A stretch of DNA of 64,000 bases, taken from contig NZ_CP150304.1 in NCBI RefSeq assembly GCF_037992945.1, forward strand, positions 1,801,501 through 1,865,500, read 5' to 3'. This document shows, one piece after another, positions 46,577 through 56,044 of this stretch. The notes under the pieces were generated by a model. It was not told where the DNA came from. It worked only from the letters and a program-made list of their open reading frames with translations, and did no database searches. The translations under genes were made by a program, and so were the position numbers. The stretch is from Peribacillus sp. FSL E2-0218. Lineage in GTDB: Bacteria > Bacillota > Bacilli > Bacillales > DSM-1321. The stretch's first letter is position 1. Each line of letters starts with the position of its first letter.

Positions 46577-47818
46577 ATGGAAAAAAGAAAGTTTTGGAGC
46601 TATGAGAATAAATTAACCGCAATCTTTTTCTTCTCTATCGGGTTTGTATTCTTTGATCGGCTGGCTATCAATTATCTTATTCCATTCATGCAAAAAGATT
46701 TTAGCCTGACAAATACTCAAATCGGGATGCTTTCTTCAGCATTAGCGATTACATGGGCACTTTCGGGTCCCATCTTGGGGTATATTTCTGACAGGGTCAA
46801 AAGTAAAGTAGCTGTCTTGGTTTCAATGGTCCTGTTCTTTTCCTTTTTATCATTGGCACATGGATTAGCGGCGTCTTTTGGCATCTTGATCGTTTTGCGT
46901 TTGTTTATGGGAATCGCTGAAGGACCAATAATCCCAATTTCTTCATCTATATTATCAGTTGAATCTACCCCTAAGCGCAGAGGGTTCAACCTAGGGTTTA
47001 CGGCTGGGACTTCATATGGTGTTTTTGGGGGATTCTTGGCACCTCTGGTCATTGTTGCATTGGCAAATGCAACTGATTGGCGGACTGCATTTTATTTGAC
47101 GATCATACCGGGTCTGGTTATCGCCCTTTTCATTGGGAAGGTCGTGAAAAATCCTAAGAAAAATTCTGATATATCCAATTCTCCCGCAATTGCGAAAGAA
47201 AAAGTAAGCGCTAAACAAATAATGAAAGATCGGAATATTTGGCTATGTGTCATCGTTTCTTGTAGTTTTTGGGTATTCCTTCTACCTTTCTCCATTTATG
47301 CACCTCTTTACCTGATACAAGTAAAGCAATTGTCCCTAAGTACTATGAGTATGGTAATGGCAGCCTTTGGGGCCGGAAATGCAATCTGGGGGTTTATCGT
47401 TCCAGCCATTTCAGATCGTATTGGACGAAAACCGACATCTCTTATATTTGGGGTCCTAACCTTATTCGTACCGCTTACGCTAATGTACGTTGACAACGTA
47501 GTAGCAATATCCGTGCTGATTTTCGTTTTTGTTTCAGGGATTGGAAATCTAACCATGTTTACGACTACAATTCCGGCGGAAACGGTTCCGATCCAATATG
47601 CCGCTGCTACGATTGGCTTTATTCTTGCAGCAACGGAAATTGTCGGAGGCGTCCTTAGCCCTTTGTATAGTGGCATGGCCGCCGACGCTTGGGGTCTTAC
47701 AGCACCGCTTTGGATTAGTGCTGGAGGCGGGCTTCTTGCTTTTGTTTTCTCACTATTCCTTAAAGAATCGGCACCAGTAAAGGTTAGGGTCAACAAGGAG
47801 ATGGAAAGTGCCTTATAA
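46577..47818 (+). CDS. MFS transporter
   Basis: A 413-residue, 12-TM major facilitator. Signature loops are GYISDRVKSK (TM2-3) and AISDRIGRKPT in the second half. The extended frame upstream to 46487 lacks a ribosome binding site, so the ATG at 46577 (MEKRKFWSYE) is chosen. The substrate is unknown; similar carriers take up organic acids. It stands between an esterase and an MBL hydrolase, suggesting uptake of a carboxylate. Confidence 0.82.
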   Translation: MEKRKFWSYENKLTAIFFFSIGFVFFDRLAINYLIPFMQKDFSLTNTQIGMLSSALAITWALSGPILGYISDRVKSKVAVLVSMVLFFSFLSLAHGLAASFGILIVLRLFMGIAEGPIIPISSSILSVESTPKRRGFNLGFTAGTSYGVFGGFLAPLVIVALANATDWRTAFYLTIIPGLVIALFIGKVVKNPKKNSDISNSPAIAKEKVSAKQIMKDRNIWLCVIVSCSFWVFLLPFSIYAPLYLIQVKQLSLSTMSMVMAAFGAGNAIWGFIVPAISDRIGRKPTSLIFGVLTLFVPLTLMYVDNVVAISVLIFVFVSGIGNLTMFTTTIPAETVPIQYAAATIGFILAATEIVGGVLSPLYSGMAADAWGLTAPLWISAGGGLLAFVFSLFLKESAPVKVRVNKEMESAL

Positions 47819-48051
47819 AACCCATCGTGAACTTTGATTTTCGTTTCAAGATCTCATCCGAGTGGAAAATTCCTAATAATTTGTATCAAGTGAACGTGTT
47901 GAACATCGGAGGCGGAAGATCCAGCTAAGACATTCTTCTTGCCTTCCTTACGTATGATTTGTGATTGGGATTTCTGCAAAGCTTGCGTTTGATTATGAAG
48001 GCTGGTTTTTGGAAGCGCTTTAAGCATAACGGTATCCTGGAGGGAGAAGTA

Positions 48052-49008
48052 TTGTATAAAAAAACCACTATGGAAGTATTTCCAATAATTGTTCCATTTT
48101 GCAATAAGCTGAAGAGCATCAACTTTTACTTAGTAAGATATCAGGATTCCTTGATATTGATTGATGCTGGGATGGACACCGAAGACTGCTGGCGTTCCCT
48201 GCAAGAAATTCTAGAGGAAAATCATTATAAATTGATTGATATTTCAGCGATATTACTAACCCATCATCACACAGACCATATTGGCCTGGTTAACAGAATT
48301 GTGTGTGCCAATCCCATTCCCGTATATGCACATCCTCGTGCCATCCCTATACTGAAAAGAGACAGCGAATACATGAAACGGAGGAAAGAATTTTTCAGAA
48401 ATCTGTACCGACAAATGGGGTGCGGTAAATTCGGTGATCGACAAGTGGTCGATTTGCATAATCCAATTCTTCTAACAGAAGATAAAAAAATCGAATGTGA
48501 TATTAAAGTGGCTCAAGACCTGTTTTTTGACTTTGATATTTTGGATATCCCTGGACATGCTCCCGACCAGATCGCCTTCTATAATAGGAAGTGTAAATGG
48601 TTATTTTCAGGAGATTTATTAATTGCACATATGGCCAGCAATGCCTTCATTGAACCAAATCTAGATGGGGCGCGTACAAATTCCTTGATTCAGCAAAAGC
48701 GTTCATTGGAAAAGTGCTTATCATTGAATGTGGAGGTCATCTTTTCAGGTCACGGTGATATCTTGCAAAATCCTGTAGATATAATAAAAGAAAGAATAAT
48801 AGAGTTGGATAAAAAAGCCAACATATACTTGAACATTATCAAATCAGGGATTTCAACTGGACATGACATTGCCCGATTCCGTTTTAATGATAGGTACGAA
48901 AAGCGGTTTTTCAATATCATCTCTGAAGTTATTGGTTACCTTGATTATCTGGAATTACTAGGGGAAATTCATAAAGAAATGGAAAATGGAATTTGGCAGT
49001 ATTATTAA
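48052..49008 (+). CDS. MBL-fold metallo-hydrolase
   Basis: A 318-residue metallo-beta-lactamase fold enzyme with the metal motif LLTHHHTDHIG, GHAPDQIAFY and FSGHGDIL. The frame stays open upstream to 47965, but the TTG at 48052 has the strong site GGAGGGAGAAG just before it; ATG 48070 is another option. Substrate unknown. Confidence 0.8.
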   Translation: MYKKTTMEVFPIIVPFCNKLKSINFYLVRYQDSLILIDAGMDTEDCWRSLQEILEENHYKLIDISAILLTHHHTDHIGLVNRIVCANPIPVYAHPRAIPILKRDSEYMKRRKEFFRNLYRQMGCGKFGDRQVVDLHNPILLTEDKKIECDIKVAQDLFFDFDILDIPGHAPDQIAFYNRKCKWLFSGDLLIAHMASNAFIEPNLDGARTNSLIQQKRSLEKCLSLNVEVIFSGHGDILQNPVDIIKERIIELDKKANIYLNIIKSGISTGHDIARFRFNDRYEKRFFNIISEVIGYLDYLELLGEIHKEMENGIWQYY

Positions 49009-49658
49009 TGAGGAACAAATCCGTGTTGGTAATGCGCTGCTTCTGATAACAGCGATTATCTGAATGATATCTATATTCTTCTGTTTTATTGGAAGCATAC
49101 TAGATAGTTACTTCGTTTTCATAAGGATAATTATTCGAATAATAATCGAGAATAGATAAAAAGGTGATGGTTTGTTTCATTATGGAATAAGCTGTCGCCT
49201 TTTTCGTTTTTTAAAAGCAAAGGACTTGAAAGGTTAAAAAATCATTTGTAAAGGGGCTATAATTTTGCTGATGAAGTTCATTTTCACAGAACTCCCATGC
49301 AGTTCGTTCAATGGGGGATCTTGATATGCACAGTTCCATCATTTCTCCCGTTAACTTTATGAATCTTATCAGCAGTGTTCGAGTTCTATTTGCGCTGCAT
49401 GAAGACGAATAAACTCTATTCCTGATGGTCACATTAACTATACATGAATAGCCGAGTATTGGAGGGCGATTAAGTGCTAATTAACAAGAACATAATCAAG
49501 TGGTCTGCCTAAGCAATAGTAAAACCAACAAAGATATATTTAGAAGTAAATGTAATTCGGTCGATAATCGAGTGAATCATTCAAAGAATCAAAACAAAGC
49601 TACTTGCGCATTTCGGTGGATTCAGTTGAAATGATTATCTAAAAAAGAGGTTGTGCTA
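49009..49658. other. Gap between the MBL hydrolase and the EamA transporter
   Basis: About 650 bases. It contains a perfect 14-base palindrome ATTATTCGAATAAT (49130-49143), the terminator at 49158 and a minus-strand frame of 73 codons (49211-49432) that is protein-like but unrecognised. The right part, with AAAAAAGAGG before the next start, is leader. Confidence 0.4.
49158..49212 (+). terminator. Terminator downstream of the MBL hydrolase
   Basis: 10-bp stem AAAAAGGTGA / TCGCCTTTTT (one G-T pair) with a long loop and CGTTTTTT after it. Confidence 0.65.
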
Positions 49659-50603
49659 ATGAATGTGAAAAGCAATAAACAAGCTAAAATTGGTATGGGC
49701 CTAGGAGCAACTTCTGCTGTTGCTTGGGGTGTAGATACGGTCGTGATCGGCATTATAATCGCAAGTACCCCTTTTAAACAATCGATAATGCTTGCACCAA
49801 TTATAGCAGCATTCATGCATGACTTTTTCTCGGCGTTATGGGTTACCTTACTTATGATTATAAAAGGTGAATTTATTAATGTATTGAAGTTACTTAAAAC
49901 AAAAAACGGTGCGATTTTAGTTTTAGGAGCTTTATCTGGTGGACCTTTGGCAATGACCTTTTATTTTTTTGGCATTCAATATGTGGGAGTAACTTATGCC
50001 GCAAGCATTTCTTCTATATTTCCTGGAATAGGCGCCGTGCTTGCTTTTACTTTTTTGAAGGAAAAAATGAACAGGAGAGCTTGGCTTGGGATAATGATAA
50101 GCATCACAGGAGTAATCATATTGGCCTATATGCCATCAAAATTGGACGTGGATAGTCAATTTTTCATTGGAATATTATTTTCATTAGGAGCCGCTATATT
50201 TTGGGGACTCGAAGGGGTGATAGGTGCTTGGGGAATGAAGGGAGACGATGTCGTTCCGTTATATGCGATTAATATAAGGCAGATGACCTCTGCTTTATGT
50301 TATGGGCTATTTATTGTGTCTTTTATGCATGGCTATCCTCTAGTTCTTGAAGCGGTGTCCTCTAAGATCGTATGGTTAATAGCGATGGCAGGTTTATTGG
50401 GAACTGCTAATTATTCTTTATACTACATGTCAATCAACTTAATAGGTGCTGCAAGAGGACAATCGCTCAACAATACTTATGTTTTTTGGGCAATCGTAAC
50501 TGAAATCATATTTATAGGCACCCCTGTCAGCTTGCAATTCGTTATAGGCGCAGCAATAGTACTGATAGGTTCCATTCTCGTTTCGGGCAGTGCAAAAGAA
50601 TAG
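49659..50603 (+). CDS. EamA/DMT-family transporter
   Basis: A 314-residue protein with ten hydrophobic segments in two EamA repeats (about 10-145 and 155-300), as in drug/metabolite transporters. Each repeat ends with the typical conserved segment (YAASISSIFPGIGAVLAF, and AARGQSLNNTYVFWA in the second). ATG 49659 has AAAAGAGG 9 bases upstream. It may export an amino acid or metabolite. Confidence 0.85.
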   Translation: MNVKSNKQAKIGMGLGATSAVAWGVDTVVIGIIIASTPFKQSIMLAPIIAAFMHDFFSALWVTLLMIIKGEFINVLKLLKTKNGAILVLGALSGGPLAMTFYFFGIQYVGVTYAASISSIFPGIGAVLAFTFLKEKMNRRAWLGIMISITGVIILAYMPSKLDVDSQFFIGILFSLGAAIFWGLEGVIGAWGMKGDDVVPLYAINIRQMTSALCYGLFIVSFMHGYPLVLEAVSSKIVWLIAMAGLLGTANYSLYYMSINLIGAARGQSLNNTYVFWAIVTEIIFIGTPVSLQFVIGAAIVLIGSILVSGSAKE

Positions 50604-51018
50604 ATGTTAAATACAACTAGCTGCCTGCGGACGGATGCGAAATACCGGAAACAATTACTACTTGATATTAAAAGCTGCCGATGGAGGACCTCCATACATA
50701 ATGGCAGCAATTGTACCCTTATTTTGCTAGGGGGTAATTGATAATACATAGTTTTAATAAAGTGCTCGACCAATTGAAGCCGGGTTTTTTTTGCATGGTT
50801 TCCATCTGATTGCCTTCCCCACACAATTATAGGTTCAGCATTTCAAGTTTTATGAATCATGCCTGGGCCATTTCTGCTCTTATGCTGTGATTATTAGGTA
50901 TCACCTTCGCTAATTAAATAGGTGGAAATCCTGCCATTAACTTTTGGGAGATTCACAAGGGAGGGAAGTGAAGGTAAAAAGAGGACAAGGAAGTGTATTC
51001 CGTAATGGTGGTTTGTAA
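50604..51018. other. Gap with a structured hairpin
   Basis: A compound inverted repeat at 50674-50708 (GCTGCC...GGAGG/CCTCC...GGCAGC) could end the EamA transcript, though no T run follows. Otherwise no gene is supported. Confidence 0.4.
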
Positions 51019-51219
51019 AATCTTCGATTCAAAGATGGAGCAATATCAGCGAATGGGAATCTTGAAACAGCGGCATCGCTCGGTATTTTCGTAAACGTAA
51101 TATTCGGTATACTTTCCATACTATCTATTATCTTTATGGTGCCTAAAGATACTGGTAAAACATCTAATGCCTCTACCAAATCCCCGGATGTCCCCAAGCG
51201 GCAGCCAATTACAGAATGA
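51019..51219 (+). pseudogene. C-terminal fragment of an MFS-like transporter
   Basis: A 66-codon open stretch, after a TAA and without a start, reads like the last transmembrane helix and tail of a major facilitator: LGIFVNVIFGILSILSIIFM followed by VPKDTGK and a hydrophilic tail ending in a stop. The rest of the gene is not present upstream. It is a remnant of a transporter once linked to the downstream amidohydrolase (inference). Confidence 0.4.
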
Positions 51220-51265
51220 TTTGCCACATTAGTGGCGTTTCGAAACCGAATGAAGGGAAGATGAA

Positions 51266-52459
51266 ATGATGATGAGAAATACGTTAATGGAAATGCTGGA
51301 ATCCCGTAAGGAAGAAATGATTGAAATCCGTAGGCACCTGCATGAAAATCCTGAGCTTTCTTTTAAAGAAGAAAAGACAGCTCAATATATTATTGATTTT
51401 TATAAAGGAAAAGATGTTGATATTCAATCGAATGTAGGAAATGGATATGGAATAATCGTCACGATTAAAGGGAGAAAGCCTGGAAAAAACATCGGGCTCA
51501 GAGCCGATTTTGATGCACTTCCGATTGTCGAGGAAACGGATGTACCCTTTAAATCAAAAAATGAGGGCGTTATGCATGCGTGCGGCCATGATGGACATAC
51601 TGCCTATTTGTTAATTTTGGCGGATTGCCTCATACAATTAAAAGCTGAAATCCCAGGTACGATAAAAATCATTCATCAACATGCGGAAGAAGTTCCGCCA
51701 GGAGGTGCTAAGAGTATGGTAGAATCGGGCATGCTTGATGATCTCGATAATATATTTGGAATCCATCTGCTGCCAATGGATGCAGCAGGCGTCGTTGGTT
51801 ACCACTCGGGATATTCTTTTAACGGAAGAGCTTATATGAAATTGAAAGTTCAAGGCAGAGGCGGACATGGTTCGTCTCCACATCTGGCAAATGATGCCAT
51901 TGTCGCTGGTGCTCATTTCGTCTCAGCTGCCCAAACGATCATTAGCCGCCGATTGAGTCCTTTTGATATCGGTGTGATTACGATCGGCTCTTTTGATGGA
52001 AAAGGGACATTCAATGTCATTAAAGACAGCGTAGAGCTTGAAGGCGATATCCGTTATATGACTGTAGAAACAAAAGCAACCATTGAAAAAGAAGTGAAGC
52101 GTCTTGTAAAGGGGCTGGAAGAAGAATTCGGTGTAACATGTGAGCTGACGTATACGAATGATTATCCGCCCCTATATAATGATGCCGCAATTACGCAAAA
52201 GGTTGCTGAGTTACTTACATCTGCAAATGATAAAGATATAAAAGAAGTGAAGGAATTTCCCGCGCTTCCTCCATCTGAAGACTTCGCTTATTATGCGGAA
52301 AAATTCCCTTCCTGCTTCTTTTACATAGGTTGTACGCCTAAAGGAGTTACGAAACCTTATTTCAATCATCATCCTAAGTTTGATATGGATGAAGATGCCC
52401 TTCTTGTGGCAGTAAAAGCAGTAGGATATGTGGTATGCGGTTATTATGAGTTGGATTAG
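51266..52459 (+). CDS. M20D amidohydrolase
   Basis: A 397-residue amidohydrolase with RRHLHENPELSFKEEKTA, the metal motif MHACGHDGHT, QHAEEVPPGGAKSM, QGRGGHGSSPH in the lid domain and the C-terminal HHPKF. Third M20-family enzyme of the window. It is more divergent from the 13638 gene than a recent duplicate would be. Start ATG 51266 after GAAGGGAAGATGAA. It may release amino acids or aromatic acids from conjugates. Confidence 0.88.
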   Translation: MMMRNTLMEMLESRKEEMIEIRRHLHENPELSFKEEKTAQYIIDFYKGKDVDIQSNVGNGYGIIVTIKGRKPGKNIGLRADFDALPIVEETDVPFKSKNEGVMHACGHDGHTAYLLILADCLIQLKAEIPGTIKIIHQHAEEVPPGGAKSMVESGMLDDLDNIFGIHLLPMDAAGVVGYHSGYSFNGRAYMKLKVQGRGGHGSSPHLANDAIVAGAHFVSAAQTIISRRLSPFDIGVITIGSFDGKGTFNVIKDSVELEGDIRYMTVETKATIEKEVKRLVKGLEEEFGVTCELTYTNDYPPLYNDAAITQKVAELLTSANDKDIKEVKEFPALPPSEDFAYYAEKFPSCFFYIGCTPKGVTKPYFNHHPKFDMDEDALLVAVKAVGYVVCGYYELD

Positions 52460-52624
52460 TAGCACTCGGCAAAATGAATGAAGCAAAGCGGAGGCGGGGC
52501 TGAATGGGATTAGTCCGGCCCCTTCACCGTTAAAAAAGTTTATCCATTCATTTGATTCCAAAGCATTCACTGTGGTTTTTGCTCGTCAAGAAGGACCATG
52601 GGCATGGGGAGAGGGGGAGGAACA

Positions 52625-53218
52625 TTGACATGGGACATTCTTAATATCATTGGTACGATAGCTTTTGCAATAAGCGGTGCTTTCATCGCAAGGGAAGTGA
52701 ATTACGATTTATTAGGAGGGTACGTTTTAGGCTTTACGACAGCCTTCGGGGGCGGCCTTGTTCGCAATCTATTAATTGAAATACCGATTGAACTTATTTG
52801 GTCGCAAGATTATTTATTTGGAATTGCCTTTTTAGGCATTACCATCGCATTTTTCATGCCGGATAATTGGATTGGCCATTTGAAAAAGTGGGTGATATTT
52901 TTCGATGCTATCGGTTTAGCGGCATTCGCCATTCAAGGTGCAGACTATGCCGTATCGATTCAGGCACCATTAATAGCCGTTATTGTAGCAGCTGTCATGA
53001 CGGGAGCAGGTGGCGGGCTGATACGCGATGTATTTGCAGGGCGAAAACCAATGATCTTTCATTCGGAGATATATGCCTTGTGGGCCGCATTTGCAGGTTT
53101 TATGATTGGTCTGGATTTAATGCGCGGGCCATATGCAACCCTTTTTCTTTTAATCGTAATCGTTATTTTTAGAATGATATCAGTGCACTTTAAATGGAAT
53201 CTGCCCCACAAAAAATGA
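52625..53218 (+). CDS. TRIC/UPF0126-family membrane channel protein (YvgT-like)
   Basis: A 197-residue protein with two internal repeats of three hydrophobic helices, each with a glycine-rich motif plus a basic residue (GGGLVRN and GGGLIRD), as in trimeric intracellular cation channel homologues in bacteria. The TTG at 52625 is chosen because GGGGGAGGAACA precedes it directly; the longer frame from 52598 would put that purine stretch inside the gene. Confidence 0.85.
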   Translation: MTWDILNIIGTIAFAISGAFIAREVNYDLLGGYVLGFTTAFGGGLVRNLLIEIPIELIWSQDYLFGIAFLGITIAFFMPDNWIGHLKKWVIFFDAIGLAAFAIQGADYAVSIQAPLIAVIVAAVMTGAGGGLIRDVFAGRKPMIFHSEIYALWAAFAGFMIGLDLMRGPYATLFLLIVIVIFRMISVHFKWNLPHKK

Positions 53219-53402
53219 TAATCAAATATTAAAAATAAAATTCTTGGCTACATGATCTCTATAAAATTTCTCACTTAAAAACGGGGTTCTATGATGTACT
53301 CGGATTTTATCCCTCGATTTTCTACTTTCCGCAATAACATACTATAGGCTTTTACCGTAAGAAGATACAATGGATGAGGATAGCTTGAAAGGAGCATACC
53401 TC

Positions 53403-53978
53403 ATGAATATGACATCTTTTATTTTTTACTGTTTTATCGTTACGTTTACACCAGGACCGACCAATATCGTCATATTGACCACCGTGAATAACTCCGGCAC
53501 TAAAAAGGCCATGGATTATACGTATGGAGCGACGATTGCTTTTGGTGTCTTGCTCGCCATTTCTGCTATACTGAACACCTTACTTGTAACGGTCATACCA
53601 AGAATTTTACTCGTCATGCAGATAATCGGAAGCGTTTATATGTTGTATCTTGCTTATCAGGTATATAATATGGATACATCCAAACCGTCTGTAAACGAAA
53701 CAGGCAGCTTTATGTCTGGATTTCTTACACAGTTTTTAAACCCAAAGGTACTGCTTTTTACAATGACTGTAATTCCCACCTATATTATGCCCTATTATGT
53801 ATCAATGGCTGCGGTTACAATAAGTGTTGTCGCCATTACGATAATTGGGTTCCTGGCATTCATTGCGTGGGTACTTTTCGGAGCGATTTTCAAGGGGTTT
53901 TTACAGAAGTATAAAAAGATCGTAAATATATTGATGGCTTTGTTTTTAGTTTACGCTGCAATCATGATCTGGATATAG
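53403..53978 (+). CDS. LysE-family amino acid/homoserine lactone exporter
   Basis: A 191-residue membrane protein with six hydrophobic helices and the LysE/RhtB motif FTPGPTNIVILTT near the N-terminus plus QFLNPKVLLF mid-protein. It exports amino acids or similar small molecules. ATG 53403 has GAAAGGAGCATACCTC upstream. The AraC regulator gene begins 26 bases after it, forming an exporter-regulator pair. Confidence 0.88.
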   Translation: MNMTSFIFYCFIVTFTPGPTNIVILTTVNNSGTKKAMDYTYGATIAFGVLLAISAILNTLLVTVIPRILLVMQIIGSVYMLYLAYQVYNMDTSKPSVNETGSFMSGFLTQFLNPKVLLFTMTVIPTYIMPYYVSMAAVTISVVAITIIGFLAFIAWVLFGAIFKGFLQKYKKIVNILMALFLVYAAIMIWI

Positions 53979-54003
53979 GCAGGCTACTTAAGAGGTGAGA
54001 TAT

Positions 54004-54780
54004 ATGGAAAAGTTCATCTATAAAAAATCGGCAGGCATAACGGCCTTGTCAGCAAGCATCACTGATTTTTCGTATAAAAGGCACGCTCATAAAGAATATG
54101 CCATAGGAGTCACCTTGCGCGGTATTCAGCACTATAACCTGGATGGCCATTTACACTTGTCCTACGAAAATGGCATCATGTTTTTTAATCCGGAACAGGC
54201 ACATGATGGAATGGCCCATGATGAGACAGGTCTCGATTATGTGATGCTGTATATAGATCCACAAATGCTTCTGCAGGTAATGGATAAAAAGGATATCATC
54301 CTCTTTCCGAAACCCAATGTGTATGATGATAAGCTTAAACAAGGAATATTACGGCTTTCCCATGCAATATTAAATGAAAAAGATGAGACATTGTGCAGTG
54401 AATTACTTGTTGCCCTTACCGATAGCCTAATTGAAACGAATCTTTCTAACACGTATAAGAAAGACCATAAGCTAATTAAAACAGCAAAAGACATGCTTCA
54501 CGCCAACTTACAAAGCGTACTTAAACTTGATCAGATGTGTAAAGAGCTTGATTTATCCAAATTTCAGTTCATTAGATTATTCAAGGCCCATACTGGAATC
54601 ACACCGTATCAATACTTCCTTAACTGCAGGTTAGAGCACGCAAAGCAGTTAATAGAAAAAAAACGAGATATTTATTCAGCAGTAGCGGAGTGTGGTTTTG
54701 TTGATTTAACCCATTTAAACAGACACTTTAAAAGCGTTTACGGAACAACCGCCTATGAATATATGTCATATATGAATTGA
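54004..54780 (+). CDS. AraC-family transcriptional regulator
   Basis: A 258-residue protein with an N-terminal cupin-like sensing domain (about 1-150) and a C-terminal double HTH (about 160-255, HTGITPYQYFLNCRLEHAKQL and ECGFVDLTHLNRHFKSVYG). It probably controls the adjacent LysE exporter. ATG 54004 follows AAGAGGTGAGATAT; the GTG at 53995 lies within that site. Confidence 0.9.
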   Translation: MEKFIYKKSAGITALSASITDFSYKRHAHKEYAIGVTLRGIQHYNLDGHLHLSYENGIMFFNPEQAHDGMAHDETGLDYVMLYIDPQMLLQVMDKKDIILFPKPNVYDDKLKQGILRLSHAILNEKDETLCSELLVALTDSLIETNLSNTYKKDHKLIKTAKDMLHANLQSVLKLDQMCKELDLSKFQFIRLFKAHTGITPYQYFLNCRLEHAKQLIEKKRDIYSAVAECGFVDLTHLNRHFKSVYGTTAYEYMSYMN

Positions 54781-54920
54781 AAAAGATGGACCAATCCACT
54801 TAATTGGAATTCCAAGAATGCATGCCAACCTTGCTGGATGAAACAAAGCCAAAAGAAGACCAACCCATCTGGATCGTTGGATACCGTTCGTTGGAACCTT
54901 CAGGGAGGGAGTAATCAACC

Positions 54921-55298
54921 ATGCCCTTAAAAGCAGGGGATATCATTACGTTTGCACGGACTTTTACTCTAAGGGATGTTGAAGTATTTACAGCTATTTC
55001 GGGTGATGAAGGGATTCACCATGTTTCCCCGGACGAACAAGGAAGACTTGTCGTACAAGGATTATTAACGGCGACTCTGCCAACAAAAATTGGCGGGGAG
55101 CATAACGTATTGGCTCGAACCATGAATTTTGATTTTTTGAGACCTGTATTTACAGGAGATACAATCAATTGTGTAGTTAAAATCGAGGAATTCGAAAAGC
55201 AAGAAAATGATAGGAGTGCTATCCATGCAGCCTTCTTATGTAAAAACCAGAATGAAAAAGAAGTCCTAAAAGGGAATTTCAAAGGAATAATTCTTTAA
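54921..55298 (+). CDS. MaoC-like enoyl-CoA hydratase
   Basis: A 125-residue hotdog-fold protein of the MaoC family. The hydratase motif is SGDEGIHHVSPDE with the catalytic Asp and His, followed by VQGLLTATLPTKIGG and FLRPVFTGDTI. It would hydrate an enoyl-CoA to the (R)-3-hydroxyacyl form. ATG 54921 after CAGGGAGGGAGTAATCAACC. Confidence 0.85.
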   Translation: MPLKAGDIITFARTFTLRDVEVFTAISGDEGIHHVSPDEQGRLVVQGLLTATLPTKIGGEHNVLARTMNFDFLRPVFTGDTINCVVKIEEFEKQENDRSAIHAAFLCKNQNEKEVLKGNFKGIIL

Positions 55299-55480
55299 TC
55301 CCACCATATTCCTCACTATGTGCTTCAGTAAAATTTTTAAATACGGCTAATAATTCATATACAAGGCTTGCGCAACCCAATTGTATATACATTTCATTTG
55401 CATGTAAATGTACTAGTTTTATAGACTAGGTCAATTTCTTCCGAATAACCTGCCGCGATCTTTAAGAGATAATCTAATAA

Positions 55481-55630
55481 TTTGAGCGACTACTAGCGAA
55501 TTTTGTACTTATTCTTGTGAACAGGCCAGTTTACTCGTTTAATTTGGTCAATCTCCTGGCGAATTCGAGAAGTTTACTCGCCAATTTAAGCCGATTAACT
55601 TGCGATTTGGCGGGCTTTCTCATCAATTTC
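55481..55630. repeat. Degenerate tandem repeat, unit about 21-23 bp
   Basis: Six to seven decayed copies of a unit with core TTTACTCGCNAATTT can be laid end to end (two better copies near 55529 and 55573). It is non-coding and AT-rich, similar from memory to intergenic TTACTCGCGAATTT repeats of other Bacillaceae. Confidence 0.5.
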
Positions 55631-55637
55631 TTATTTA

Positions 55638-55670
55638 AAAGCATCTATCATACCTAGATAGGTGCTTTTT
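55638..55670 (+). terminator. Hairpin, probable terminator downstream of the repeat
   Basis: AAAAGCATCTATC / GATAGGTGCTTTTT with one T-G pair and a 7-base loop. It may end readthrough from the MaoC gene, 340 bases upstream. Confidence 0.55.
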
Positions 55671-55862
55671 GTCATCCTTCAGTTCTTCAACTAACCTATT
55701 TAGGCTAAGGAAACCTGTCATAAATCATCGACGAGTATCTAACATATTCCTTCATTAATAAATCATCCTATACACTCTTAACGATATTCGTTCCCCCTGC
55801 TGGAGAAAATGGTCATATTTCCTTAAATGCAAACAAACACGAGAAAAGTTATCAAAACAAGA

Positions 55863-55890
55863 TTGACAATGAGAATCATTATCATATAAA
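55863..55890 (+). promoter_or_regulatory. Sigma-A promoter of the Fur-controlled operon
   Basis: TTGACA at 55863-55868 and TATAAA at 55885-55890, 16-base spacing, overlapped by the first Fur box. It lies about 155 bases upstream of the IDEAL-domain gene. Confidence 0.65.
55870..55884 (+). promoter_or_regulatory. Fur box 1
   Basis: TGAGAATCATTATCA matches the 7-1-7 consensus TGATAATNATTATCA with a single mismatch. It fills the promoter spacer, so Fur-Fe binding would block RNA polymerase. Confidence 0.82.
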
Positions 55891-55904
55891 ATAGTAAATG
55901 AAAT

Positions 55905-55919
55905 TGAGAATCATTTTCA
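55905..55919 (+). promoter_or_regulatory. Fur box 2
   Basis: TGAGAATCATTTTCA, two mismatches to the 7-1-7 consensus, 20 bases downstream of box 1. Confidence 0.7.
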
Positions 55920-56044
55920 TTCGTTGTTTTTTCTTTATATGTCAGTCATAAGTATGACAAAGTGGATAAACAGATACGGATCAGGATAAATAAATTATAA
56001 AAATCGATTGACGAAAAAATCAATGTAAGCGGGGGAATAAACCA

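Noticed and set aside
47308..47796. 162-codon minus-strand frame inside an MFS gene
   Set aside because: Antisense shadow of a transmembrane gene; the sense frame has all MFS motifs.
49211..49432. 73-codon minus-strand frame in the gap before the EamA transporter
   Set aside because: Reads protein-like but has no recognised family or ribosome binding site and overlaps the terminator at its end.
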